From Thalassovita gelatinovora (GTDB taxonomy: Bacteria > Pseudomonadota > Alphaproteobacteria > Rhodobacterales > Rhodobacteraceae), in the NCBI RefSeq assembly GCF_001458355.1, contig NZ_CYSA01000025.1:30578-94577 (forward strand): a DNA stretch of 64,000 nucleotides, written 5' to 3'. This document shows, piece by piece, positions 1-7,160 of this stretch; the stretch's first letter is position 1, and each line of letters begins with the position of its first letter. The notes beneath the pieces are model-generated. The model saw only the letters and a program-made list of their open reading frames with translations. It was not told where the DNA came from and searched no databases. The position numbers and the translations under genes are program-made.

Positions 1-140
1 AGACATTCACCAAGGCGCTGACGGCCCCCTACAAATATCCCCGCCGCATCGCCTTTGTCGATGGATTGCCCAAGACGGCGACCGGCAAGATCCAGCGCCG
101 TCTGTTGAAGCAGCAGGAGTTCGAAGGGCAAGACGCCTGA
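1..140 (+). CDS. Acyl-CoA synthetase (AMP-binding), C-terminal end only
   Basis: Only the last 45 or so codons lie in the window; the frame is open from the left edge to TGA at 138-140. The translated tail has the C-terminal signature of the acyl-adenylate-forming family: [16 protein letters not shown] followed by [11 protein letters not shown], where the lysine of the TGK(I/L)QR motif is the adenylation lysine. The family activates a carboxylic acid to its CoA thioester through an acyl-AMP. The tail looks most like benzoate- or aminobenzoate-CoA-ligase type enzymes, but the substrate cannot be read from this piece. The neighbouring CaiB-type transferase and dehydrogenases on the other strand suggest a CoA-ester catabolic locus. 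Confidence 0.85.
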   Translation, partial: TFTKALTAPYKYPRRIAFVDGLPKTATGKIQRRLLKQQEFEGQDA

Positions 141-267
141 ACCGACCCGCGCCCGGGGCGATCACCTCGCACCGGGCGGTACGGGCTTTCCTGCCTGCTC
201 CGGTGCCGCAGTTCTGGGTATCGCGGCCGCAAGGTCGCCAGAGCCCCTGCGTACCGTCTAAACCGGT

Positions 268-1359
268 TCAGTCGAAGGTTTCGCCATTGTGTTCCCCCAC
301 CCGAGTCGCTGGCCGCAGCGGGGCGTTGTCAAAGGCAGAAAACTTGATCGGTTGGCGTATAACGCGCTGCTGCGTGCCGTCCTGGCGGACGACTTCGGCG
401 AAGATTTTGCGCGTCTGTAACTGCGGATCATCCGCCAATTCCCCGCGTTTCAAAGCCGGTCCCCACATCTGCCCCGACGCTTCGAACAGCGTCTGCCAAT
501 GCGCGAAAGGCTTGCGCCGAATCCGCTCGGCTATTTTGCCGACCAATTCCGCACGGCGCGCGACCCGATCGGGTCGGGTCAGGCCAATCCCGTCCTCGAC
601 CCCCACATCGCGGCAAAGCTGATCCCAATAGGCATCTTCATGCGCAACCGAGGTGGTAAGCCAGCGGCCATCGGCGGTCTGGTACAGATCGTACCCCGGA
701 TCGCGCTGCGGCAAAGCAGCATCTTCTGCTGCATCGGCAGCGATCATGGACGTCTGAAGCGCCAAGACAGCATCGTTCATCGCGAGATCGATATAGGTGC
801 CCTGCCCCGTCCGATTGCGCGCTACCAGCGCCGACAGGATCCCGATCGTCGTATAAAGCGCTGACATCGTATCACCAAGCAGAGCTGCGGGCGGAAGACC
901 CTCCACATCGCCGGATATGCGCTCGCCAACTGCGCCACCCAAACCTTGGAACGTCAGATCATGTGCGGGGCGCATTATATAAGGGCCGGTCTGACCGTAT
1001 CCCGAAACAGAGGCGTAGATCAGCCGCGGGTTGATGTCCTTCAGATCAGCATATCCAAGCCCAAGCTTGGCAAGTTTGCCCGGCCGGAACCCCTCGATAA
1101 ACACATCCGCCTTGGCAATCAGTTTAAGCAGTTCCGCCTTCTGATCCGACTCTCTCGCATCCAAAGCCACCGACCGCTTATTGCGATTCAGGGCTTCATA
1201 GAAGGACGGTAAAAACCGCGAAGGATCACCGCCTGGCCGTTCGACCTGGATCACATCCGCCCCCATGTCGGAAAGCGTCATAGTGCAGAATGGGCCGGGA
1301 TATTGCTCGGCCATCGAAACGATGCGGATGCCGTCAAGAGCACCGGGTTTCAACGCCAT
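268..1359 (-). CDS. CaiB/BaiF (class III) CoA-transferase family protein
   Basis: A 363-residue protein of the class III CoA-transferase/alpha-methylacyl-CoA racemase family, which moves CoA between acids or epimerises 2-methylacyl-CoA esters. Seen: the N-terminal core ALDGIRIVSMAEQYPGPFCTMTLSDMGADVIQVERPGGD typical of the family (conserved GADV(I/V)KVE-type strand), NRNKRSVALDAR, the FIEGFRPG segment, and the internal LGDTMSALY and DLAMNDAVL regions where the catalytic Asp region lies. The length is normal. The start ATG overlaps the stop of the upstream SDR by one base (TGATG), so the two are translationally coupled. The substrate is unknown; pairing with an SDR and an acyl-CoA ligase suggests CoA-ester breakdown. 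Confidence 0.85.
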   Translation of the reverse strand: MALKPGALDGIRIVSMAEQYPGPFCTMTLSDMGADVIQVERPGGDPSRFLPSFYEALNRNKRSVALDARESDQKAELLKLIAKADVFIEGFRPGKLAKLGLGYADLKDINPRLIYASVSGYGQTGPYIMRPAHDLTFQGLGGAVGERISGDVEGLPPAALLGDTMSALYTTIGILSALVARNRTGQGTYIDLAMNDAVLALQTSMIAADAAEDAALPQRDPGYDLYQTADGRWLTTSVAHEDAYWDQLCRDVGVEDGIGLTRPDRVARRAELVGKIAERIRRKPFAHWQTLFEASGQMWGPALKRGELADDPQLQTRKIFAEVVRQDGTQQRVIRQPIKFSAFDNAPLRPATRVGEHNGETFD

Positions 1360-2108
1360 CAGATTGCCCAGCTTTGTGCGTCGTCCACCGTCAGCGCTTC
1401 GCCGTTGACGAATTGACTACGCGGATCGACAAGGAACAAAAGGGCGCTTTCGAGGTCCTTTGGTTCTCCCACGCGGGGACGTGGCAACTTGGCGAGTTCG
1501 GCTTTGCCCTGCTCGGTTTCCCAGAACGCATCGTTGATCGAGGTGCGAATGTAACCGGGACAAAGCGCATTCACGCGGATGCCGTATTTGGCCCATTCCA
1601 GCGCATGACCAGCCGTCAGGTGCCGGATCGCCGCTTTCGACATGGTGTAAAGCGACACGCCCTTGGCGACGCGCGTCGAAAGCATCGAGGAAATATTGAC
1701 AATGCAACCTCCTGTCCCCGCATCGATCCAACGCGCGGCACAAAGCTGCGACAGCCGCCAAGGTGCGCGGACATTGACGGCCATGGTCTGTTCGAAATCA
1801 TCAAGCGTCGCCTTGTGGGCGCGCGCCGGCAGGCTGATCCCGGCATTGTTGATCAAGATGTCGGGCACGCCCATGCGCTCTGCAACCGCCGCAATCAACG
1901 CGTCGGGCGCGGCAGGGTCGGCAGCGTCAAAGGCGAAAGCCATGGCCTTGCCGCCCCGGCTTTCGATTTCGGCCACCAGCTTGGCCAGCTTGTCAGTACT
2001 GCGCGCGGCAACCGCCACCGCAGCCCCCTGCGCGGCCAGGGTCAGGGCAAATTGATACCCCAGACCGGAAGACGCCCCGGTGACCAGTGCGATCTTGTTT
2101 TCAAGCAT
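1359..2108 (-). CDS. SDR family NAD(P)-dependent oxidoreductase
   Basis: A 249-residue classical short-chain dehydrogenase/reductase. Seen: TGASSGLG nucleotide-binding loop near residue 11, NNAGIS in the central strand, catalytic Ser in NISSML, the YTMSK catalytic Tyr/Lys pair, and PGYIRT after it. The C-terminal VNGEALTVDDAQ matches the usual G-x-x-x-x-VDGG-like end. It oxidises or reduces a hydroxy/keto group with NAD(P)H; the substrate is not deducible. It is the first gene of a two-gene minus-strand unit with the CaiB-type transferase, overlapping by one base. Start chosen at ATG 2108, preceded by a GGATTGGG purine stretch. Confidence 0.9.
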   Translation of the reverse strand: MLENKIALVTGASSGLGYQFALTLAAQGAAVAVAARSTDKLAKLVAEIESRGGKAMAFAFDAADPAAPDALIAAVAERMGVPDILINNAGISLPARAHKATLDDFEQTMAVNVRAPWRLSQLCAARWIDAGTGGCIVNISSMLSTRVAKGVSLYTMSKAAIRHLTAGHALEWAKYGIRVNALCPGYIRTSINDAFWETEQGKAELAKLPRPRVGEPKDLESALLFLVDPRSQFVNGEALTVDDAQSWAI

Positions 2109-2354
2109 ATCCCAATCCTTTTATGCCGACATTAATCGTACGGAAAATCCTAACATCCCATTTACTGACGGACAATAATGAAATTCAGATTTCAGGCCGC
2201 CTTGGGTCCGTTGAGCCAGATCGTCGCCTCGGGAACAAGGCGACCACTAGCCCCCTCATCTTGCTGCGCCATCGGTAAGGAGAGGGAAGGTTGCAAAAAA
2301 TGACATTTGGGGTCCAATCAGTGATCGAAAGCGCCATATTCTAAACATGATTGA

Positions 2355-2717
2355 TCTCACCGCATCGGTCCCGTCCCCCTTTGCCTATCGCACTTTGCTG
2401 ATCGTCCTGCTTGGGCCGATTTGCTAGCTGACACTCCGGCGCAGGACTGGCCTGATTTCAGTTATCTGGTGGCCCGGCTGAACATGTCGCCCAGCACCTT
2501 GCGTCGATAGCTCAAGGATCAAGGCACCCGTTTTCGCGACCTGAAAGCAGAACTGCGCCAGTCCAAAGCAAAACAACTGTTGACCCAAAGCGATATGTCC
2601 GTGGCGCAAGTGGCCGACCTGTTGGGCTACGCCGAACCAAGTGCCTTTTTTCGGGCCTTTCACGCCTGGACAGGCACATCCCCGGCGCTGTATCGGGAAA
2701 ATTGGACGGCGCGATAG
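2355..2717 (+). pseudogene. AraC-family regulator, C-terminal HTH remnant with internal stop
   Basis: In the frame ending at TAG 2715-2717 the translation reads as the C-terminal AraC DNA-binding domain: DWPDFSYLVARLNMSPSTLRR, then an in-frame TAG at 2508-2510, then LKDQGTRFRDLKAELRQ, AKQLLTQSDMSVAQVADLLGY and EPSAFFRAFHAWTGTSPALYR. This is the family pattern (first HTH, linker helix, second HTH with PSAFxRAFxxWTGxxP). No start and no N-terminal ligand-binding domain can be found; the frame is closed by TGA at 2352. It resembles AraC regulators with an arabinose-binding-like N-domain. It sits beside the SDR/CaiB unit and was probably its activator before decay. The bases 2109-2354 between the SDR and this remnant show no gene. 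Confidence 0.8.
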
Positions 2718-2777
2718 TTATGCCCGACACAAATACAAGGAAAGTGGATTATTTCTCGTAATGCGTCGGTCAATATG

Positions 2778-2783
2778 TATAAT
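2778..2783 (+). promoter_or_regulatory. Candidate -10 element (TATAAT) for the GntR gene
   Basis: A perfect TATAAT lies 32 bases before the ATG of the GntR/FCD gene in a locally AT-rich stretch. No convincing -35 hexamer sits 16-18 bases upstream, so the promoter may need an activator or be the gene's own operator region. Weak evidence. Confidence 0.35.
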
Positions 2784-2815
2784 AAAGACTTAGGCTCCTG
2801 CAGTAGAGAACACCG

Positions 2816-3562
2816 ATGAAATTGAACCTCGATTCCGAAGACGAACTTCCGGTTTTCCGTCAGTTGGCAAAGGCGCTACAGCAGAAAATCCTCTCTGGCG
2901 AATTGCAGCCCGGTGCGCGTATGCCCGCAGAAACTGTGCTTGCAAGCGAGAATGGAATTCACCGCTCGACCGTCCGCGAGGCGATCCGCGCACTTGAACA
3001 ACAGGGCCTGTTGCATCGCGAAGAAGGCAAGCGCAAACTTTTTGTGTCGCGCCCCAATACCGAAGAAATGTCCCGCCGGTTGGTCACGCCGATGGTAATG
3101 AACGGCGTGACCTTCGAAGAAATCTGGGAAGCCATTCGAGCCCTGGATCCCGTTGCCGCCGAAGCGGCCGCGCACAGGCGCGATATAGATAACCTGAAGG
3201 CACTGGACGATAATATTGCCCGCACCAAGGCGGCAATGGATGACCCGGACGAACTGGTCAAACTCGACATCGAATTCCACGAACTTATTGCCGTGGCTGC
3301 CAACAACCGTGTCATCCAATCGCTGCGGCTGCCGATCAGTGATCTGTTCTACCCGTCATTCCAGACCGTCATGACCAGCCTGAATGCCAGCGAACGCTTG
3401 CTGACCGCGCATGAAAAGATCGTTCAGGCGATCAAGTGGGGTGATGCGGCCGAAGCCAAGGAATGGATGATCAAGCACCTGAACGATTTCCGCAAAGGGT
3501 ACGAGTTGGCAAGCCTCGACATCACCGGTCCCGCCGAATTCCCCGCCAAAGCCGGTGAATGA
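2816..3562 (+). CDS. GntR-family transcriptional regulator with FCD domain
   Basis: 248 residues. The N-terminal winged HTH (about residues 8-75) shows the GntR pattern: LAKALQQKILSGELQPGARMP, then HRSTVREAIRALEQQGLL and a wing. The C-terminal all-helical FCD domain (about 90-225) has DPVAAEAAAHR, the acid/His metal-ligand region DIEFHELIAVAANN, and a late His in LTAHEKIVQAI; Asp/His residues of this kind bind a divalent metal and an acid ligand in FadR/FCD proteins. It is probably a repressor of a neighbouring acid- or CoA-ester catabolic unit. It lies next to two dead genes, so part of its regulon may be lost. It converges with the alcohol dehydrogenase fragment. Confidence 0.9.
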   Translation: MKLNLDSEDELPVFRQLAKALQQKILSGELQPGARMPAETVLASENGIHRSTVREAIRALEQQGLLHREEGKRKLFVSRPNTEEMSRRLVTPMVMNGVTFEEIWEAIRALDPVAAEAAAHRRDIDNLKALDDNIARTKAAMDDPDELVKLDIEFHELIAVAANNRVIQSLRLPISDLFYPSFQTVMTSLNASERLLTAHEKIVQAIKWGDAAEAKEWMIKHLNDFRKGYELASLDITGPAEFPAKAGE

Positions 3563-3568
3563 CCGCGA

Positions 3569-3985
3569 TCAGGCGGCAAGATCAAGAATTTGCAGGACAT
3601 CCTTGGCGCTTGTAATCCGACGCGGGTTCTTTGGCACCCAAGGCGTTTGCAGGGACGCCTCTGCAATCGTGGCAAAATCATCGCGCGAAATGCCCGCCGT
3701 CATCAACCCGCGCGGCAAACCCAGTTCGGTAATGAGCTGCGCCAGAAGATCTGCAGCGGGCGCCGCCCTGCGCTCGCTCCTTGCGTCCAAGGTTGTGGCG
3801 ACAATGATCAGTTGAAAATTTGCTTGGTGATCTCTTCGTCCAACGGCTGGCCAAATCGGATCACTGGCACCGTGCAGGACAAAGCCCATTTCCCGGCGCT
3901 TGCCGTGAAAGGCGCACCGAAACAGCCATCCGCCACCCGTTGCACCAGACGCAAAGCGAATCCCGCTGCGGGCAGCAAATCAATT
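3569..3985 (-). pseudogene. Iron-containing alcohol dehydrogenase, frameshifted C-terminal fragment
   Basis: Two minus-strand reading frames together rebuild the C-terminal third of an iron-containing alcohol dehydrogenase. The upstream part, in the frame that stops near 3808, reads GFALRLVQRVADGCFGAPF and later VPVIRFGQPLDEEITKQ, recalling the (L/H)xLCHxLGGxFxxPHxxxxxxVLPxVxRFN region. The downstream part, in another frame ending at 3569, reads LLAQLITELGLPRGLM, ISRDDFATIAEASL and PWVPKNPRRITSAKDV, the typical family end. The frame switch is near 3808-3815. The N-terminal two thirds, including the NAD site, are missing and the conserved His ligands are changed. It is a decayed relic and makes no product. 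Confidence 0.7.
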
Positions 3986-4024
3986 ACAATACTCAATGTT
4001 GAAAGGGATTTAGGATCATACCCC

Positions 4025-4837
4025 TTACAGCGCCGCATCCTTCTGCGCCACCAGACAAAAGCTCATCGGAACCTGTGCCGCACGGCCTTCGTAGATGTCA
4101 TATTCCGGTTCCCGGATAGTGTGCGGAAATTCTGTCAGCTCCACCACCCGCAGACCGGCCCGGATGCAGGCGGTGACAATATCGCCCAGCGGATGAATGA
4201 ACCAATATCCGGTTTCCCCCGCGCCGTGATCCTGACCATCATAGGCGATCGCCTCGTTGACCTCTTGCGGCTGCGTTTCGAAATAGCTGAAGGCGGGCTC
4301 ATGCGGCCGGGCGCTGGCCGGGTCGAACAGTTCAAGAAACGGGTGCGTTTCGTAGATGACCAATCTGCCGCCGCCCGAAAGCAGCCCCGCAACGACCCGA
4401 AAGAACGCCTCAAGATCCGGCATCCAGTTCAAAACCCCGATGGTGATCAGCGCCAGATCGAACGATCCCAATCCGGTGGGCAAATCATAGATATCCGCCT
4501 CGACCAGCCGCAATTGCACCCCGGCCGCATTTGCAAGCTGCCGCCCCTGCGCCAAGAAAGCGGATGACTGATCAATGCCCATTTCGGGACGGATCCCCAA
4601 AGCCGCCAGTGACAGCAACTCACGGGCATTGTTGCACCCGATCTGCACGGCGGTTTTCCCGCTCAGGTCAAGCTGGCGCAGGGTGGCGGTCAAATGCGCA
4701 TCAAGCACCGAAAACCCCGATCGCGCCGCATCCGCAAGAAGCTGCTCCCAATGCGCCCCCGTACCGTGAAGCGGGGCCGAAGCGTCCCACGCCGCCCGGT
4801 TCGCCATCGTGAACGTGCGGATCCTGTCTTTGGTCAT
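4025..4837 (-). CDS. Class I SAM-dependent methyltransferase
   Basis: 270 residues from the ATG at 4837 (another in-frame ATG eight codons upstream at 4861 is possible). The Rossmann methyltransferase core is visible: GKTAVQIGCNNARELLSLA is motif I in a slightly unusual form (QIGCNNA instead of (D/E)xGxGxG), GIDQSSAFLAQ is the acidic strand-2 end, and SFDLALITIGVLNWMPDLEAF and GGGRLVIYETHPFLELF are motifs post-I to III. No substrate signature is recognised. It stands alone, with its 3' end facing the alcohol dehydrogenase relic. The 250 bases upstream (4838-5087) show no other gene. Confidence 0.8.
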   Translation of the reverse strand: MTKDRIRTFTMANRAAWDASAPLHGTGAHWEQLLADAARSGFSVLDAHLTATLRQLDLSGKTAVQIGCNNARELLSLAALGIRPEMGIDQSSAFLAQGRQLANAAGVQLRLVEADIYDLPTGLGSFDLALITIGVLNWMPDLEAFFRVVAGLLSGGGRLVIYETHPFLELFDPASARPHEPAFSYFETQPQEVNEAIAYDGQDHGAGETGYWFIHPLGDIVTACIRAGLRVVELTEFPHTIREPEYDIYEGRAAQVPMSFCLVAQKDAAL

Positions 4838-5087
4838 ACCGTCACATGGTCCCCGGCCCATTCGCGCCCCCCCATCGGGTCGCCGTCAAGCGTTCAGCCC
4901 CCAAGCCATTGCACAAGCCAGAATGGCGACCCACCCGAAATCTGCAATCGCCGCCCGGGATATTCCGCAACTGATGCCGCCCAGCACCACCTGCCCCCGA
5001 ACCCCGCATCGCCGTCGAAGCGCGGTGCCTTGCCCCCGCTGATTAGCTCTGTCATATAACTATCGCCACCCTAACCAATCCGACAGC

Positions 5088-6149
5088 ATGACCCTAAAGC
5101 TCGCCTTGCAGACGCTGATCCTGACCGCCCTTTGCGGGGTTGGTGGCTTTGCGGCATCCTTTCTGCATCTGCCGCTGCCCTTCATGATGGGCCCGCTGAT
5201 CATCTCGGGGCTGATCGCAACGGTCTTTGCCGACAAACTGCCCGACGATTATCGATTCCCGATGAAATTCCGCATCGTCTTCATGTCGCTGATCGGGGTG
5301 ATGATCGGATCGCGGGTTCATGCCGACCTGCTGCCTGAAATCCCGTCGCTACTGGCTTCGCTCGCGGTGCTCAGCGGCTTCGTCTTTGCCGCCCACGGGT
5401 TGAATTACGTCATCTTCCGCCATTTGGGCGGCTATGACCGCCCCACCGCGTTCTATTCCGGCACCCCCGGCGGGCTGATGGAATCGCTGGCCATGGGCGA
5501 AGAAGCCGGGGCCAATCTTGCCGTGCTGACCATGCAGCAGTTTTTCCGCATCATCACCGTCATTTCCATCGTCCCGATCGGTCTGTCGCTCTGGCATGGT
5601 GCGCCGGTGGGCAGCGCCGGTGGCCTGTCCCTCGGCTCTGCCGAAACCAGCCTCAGCGCCTTGCCCGTCGCCCTTGCCGTCGGCCTGACCGGGCTGTTCA
5701 TCGGCACCACGATCAAGCTGCCCGCCGCGCAACTGACCGGCCCGCTGATCGCCGCCGCCATTGTCACCGTTCTGGGGTTGGCCGATCTGGCGCTGCCGCA
5801 ATGGGTGATCAACCTGAGCCAAGTGGTGATCGGCACCTCCTTGGGCATGCGTTTCACCGGGCTGAAGGGCCGCATGATGGTGGTCGCGGCGGGGTTGTCG
5901 CTGATCTCGGTCACGGTGATGCTGGCGCTCGGGGCGCTCTGCGCGGTGCTGCTGCACCGGTTCACCGGCGCGGCCTTCGATGTCTTGATGATCTCCTTCG
6001 CCCCCGGCGGCGTCACCGAAATGGGCCTGATCGCGCTGTCGCTGCAGGCCAATCCGGCGCTGGTCACGCTGCATCATGTTTACCGCATCATCCTGACGGT
6101 TATCGAAATGGCCGTCATCGCCCGCATCCGCCCCAAGGACCGGCTTTGA
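5088..6149 (+). CDS. AbrB-family integral membrane protein (PF05145 type)
   Basis: 353 residues, almost entirely hydrophobic, with about ten predicted membrane segments arranged as two homologous halves. Each half carries the family's glycine/proline-rich motif: LPFMMGPLIISG in the first, LPAAQLTGPLIAAAIV in the second, plus FYSGTPGGLMESLAMGEEAGAN and SFAPGGVTEMGLIALSL, the paired (S/T)PGGxxEM-like motifs. The family is annotated variously as AbrB-like regulators or 'putative ammonia monooxygenase'; there is no DNA-binding or enzymatic evidence here, and a transport role is more likely from topology. It is followed 60 bases later by an SDR on the same strand, possibly co-transcribed. Confidence 0.85.
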   Translation: MTLKLALQTLILTALCGVGGFAASFLHLPLPFMMGPLIISGLIATVFADKLPDDYRFPMKFRIVFMSLIGVMIGSRVHADLLPEIPSLLASLAVLSGFVFAAHGLNYVIFRHLGGYDRPTAFYSGTPGGLMESLAMGEEAGANLAVLTMQQFFRIITVISIVPIGLSLWHGAPVGSAGGLSLGSAETSLSALPVALAVGLTGLFIGTTIKLPAAQLTGPLIAAAIVTVLGLADLALPQWVINLSQVVIGTSLGMRFTGLKGRMMVVAAGLSLISVTVMLALGALCAVLLHRFTGAAFDVLMISFAPGGVTEMGLIALSLQANPALVTLHHVYRIILTVIEMAVIARIRPKDRL

Positions 6150-6209
6150 CAGACCGCCTGCGAGGCATTACTGAACAACTGTTCATTTAGACGAGAGAGG
6201 ACGTCCAAA

Positions 6210-6965
6210 ATGCAAATGAAAGAAACCTGCGCCGTGATCACCGGAGGGGCTTCGGGCCTGGGGGAAGCCACCGCGCGCCTGTTCGCCGAAGCCGGTGCCA
6301 AAGTCACCCTGCTCGACCGCAACGCCGAACAAGGCGAAAAAGTTGCCGCAGAACTGGGCGGCACCTTCGTCGAAACGGACGTCACCAGCGAAGCCTCGGT
6401 GCAAAACGCCATGCAGGCGGCGGTTGCCGCGATGGGCAAGATCAACACCGCCGTGAACTGTGCCGGTATCGGCACGGCGGAAAAGACGCTGAATAAAAAC
6501 GGCGCCCACAGCCTGGAACATTACCAGCGCATCATCAACATCAACCTGATCGGCACCTTCAACGTCGCCCGTCTGGCCGCCGTCGAAATGGCCAAGAACG
6601 ATCCCACCGACGACAATCAGCGCGGCGTGATCATCAACACCGCCTCGGTCGCCGCCTTTGACGGCCAGAAGGGTCAGGCCGGCTATGCCGCCTCCAAGGG
6701 CGGTATCGTCGCCACCTCGCTGCCGATGGCGCGCGATCTGGCCCGCGAAGGCATCCGGGTGATGGCAATCGCACCGGGCATCTTCCTGACCCCGATGCTG
6801 ATGGGCCTGCCGCAAGAAGTGCAGGATCAACTGGCCGCTGACGTCACCAATCCGCGGCGTCTGGGCGATCCGCGCGAATATGCCTCGCTGGCGCGGTTCA
6901 TCTGCGAATGCGGCTATCTGAACGGCGAAGTCATCCGCATCGATGGTGCCCTGCGGATGCAGTGA
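6210..6965 (+). CDS. SDR, 3-hydroxyacyl-CoA dehydrogenase type (HSD10-like)
   Basis: 251 residues. Classical SDR with TGGASGLGEATARLFAEAGA (cofactor loop), an Asp after strand 2 (LLDRN) favouring NAD+, NCAGIG, catalytic Ser in NTASVAAFDGQKGQ, YAASKGG (Tyr/Lys pair), and PGIFLTPML. The AAFDGQ-GQ segment and PRRLGDPREYA ending are typical of type 2 3-hydroxyacyl-CoA dehydrogenases (HSD17B10 relatives), which oxidise L-3-hydroxyacyl-CoA in fatty or branched-chain acid breakdown. Good Shine-Dalgarno (AGAGGA) before ATG 6210. Function is inferred from subfamily resemblance; other alcohol substrates are possible. Confidence 0.85.
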   Translation: MQMKETCAVITGGASGLGEATARLFAEAGAKVTLLDRNAEQGEKVAAELGGTFVETDVTSEASVQNAMQAAVAAMGKINTAVNCAGIGTAEKTLNKNGAHSLEHYQRIININLIGTFNVARLAAVEMAKNDPTDDNQRGVIINTASVAAFDGQKGQAGYAASKGGIVATSLPMARDLAREGIRVMAIAPGIFLTPMLMGLPQEVQDQLAADVTNPRRLGDPREYASLARFICECGYLNGEVIRIDGALRMQ

Positions 6966-6987
6966 CGGGCGGCAGGAACAAACCGTA

Positions 6988-7058
6988 GGCCGGGCTTCAG
7001 CCCGGCCATTCCAACGCCCCATTCAAGAAAACGGTGCCGGGCGAAATCCCGGCCCACC
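6988..7058. repeat. Pair of GC-rich palindromes (REP-like or terminator)
   Basis: Two inverted repeats lie downstream of the SDR: a perfect 8-bp stem GGCCGGGC/GCCCGGCC with a TTCA loop at 6988-7007, and a second at 7033-7058 (GGTG plus CCGGG pairing with CCCGG and CACC, with a two-base bulge). The two share the CCGGGC core. Neither has a T-run, so a rho-independent terminator is less likely than a repeated extragenic palindrome, perhaps aiding 3' end stability. It lies between convergent genes. Confidence 0.5.
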
Positions 7059-7160
7059 GCCTTCAGATTCTCGGTATGAACGAAGAATTACCGGCGCAGT
7101 CCGGCCATTTGTAGCGTTTGGCGCTACAAATTCCGCAAATATCCTGAAACTTTTGTAAAC

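Noticed and set aside
3590..4567. A 325-residue plus-strand frame over the alcohol dehydrogenase relic and the methyltransferase gene
   Set aside because: It runs antisense to the well-supported methyltransferase and shows no motif.
5349..6077. A 242-residue Gln/Asp/His-rich frame antisense to the AbrB-family gene
   Set aside because: Composition is typical of the reverse complement of a hydrophobic membrane protein.
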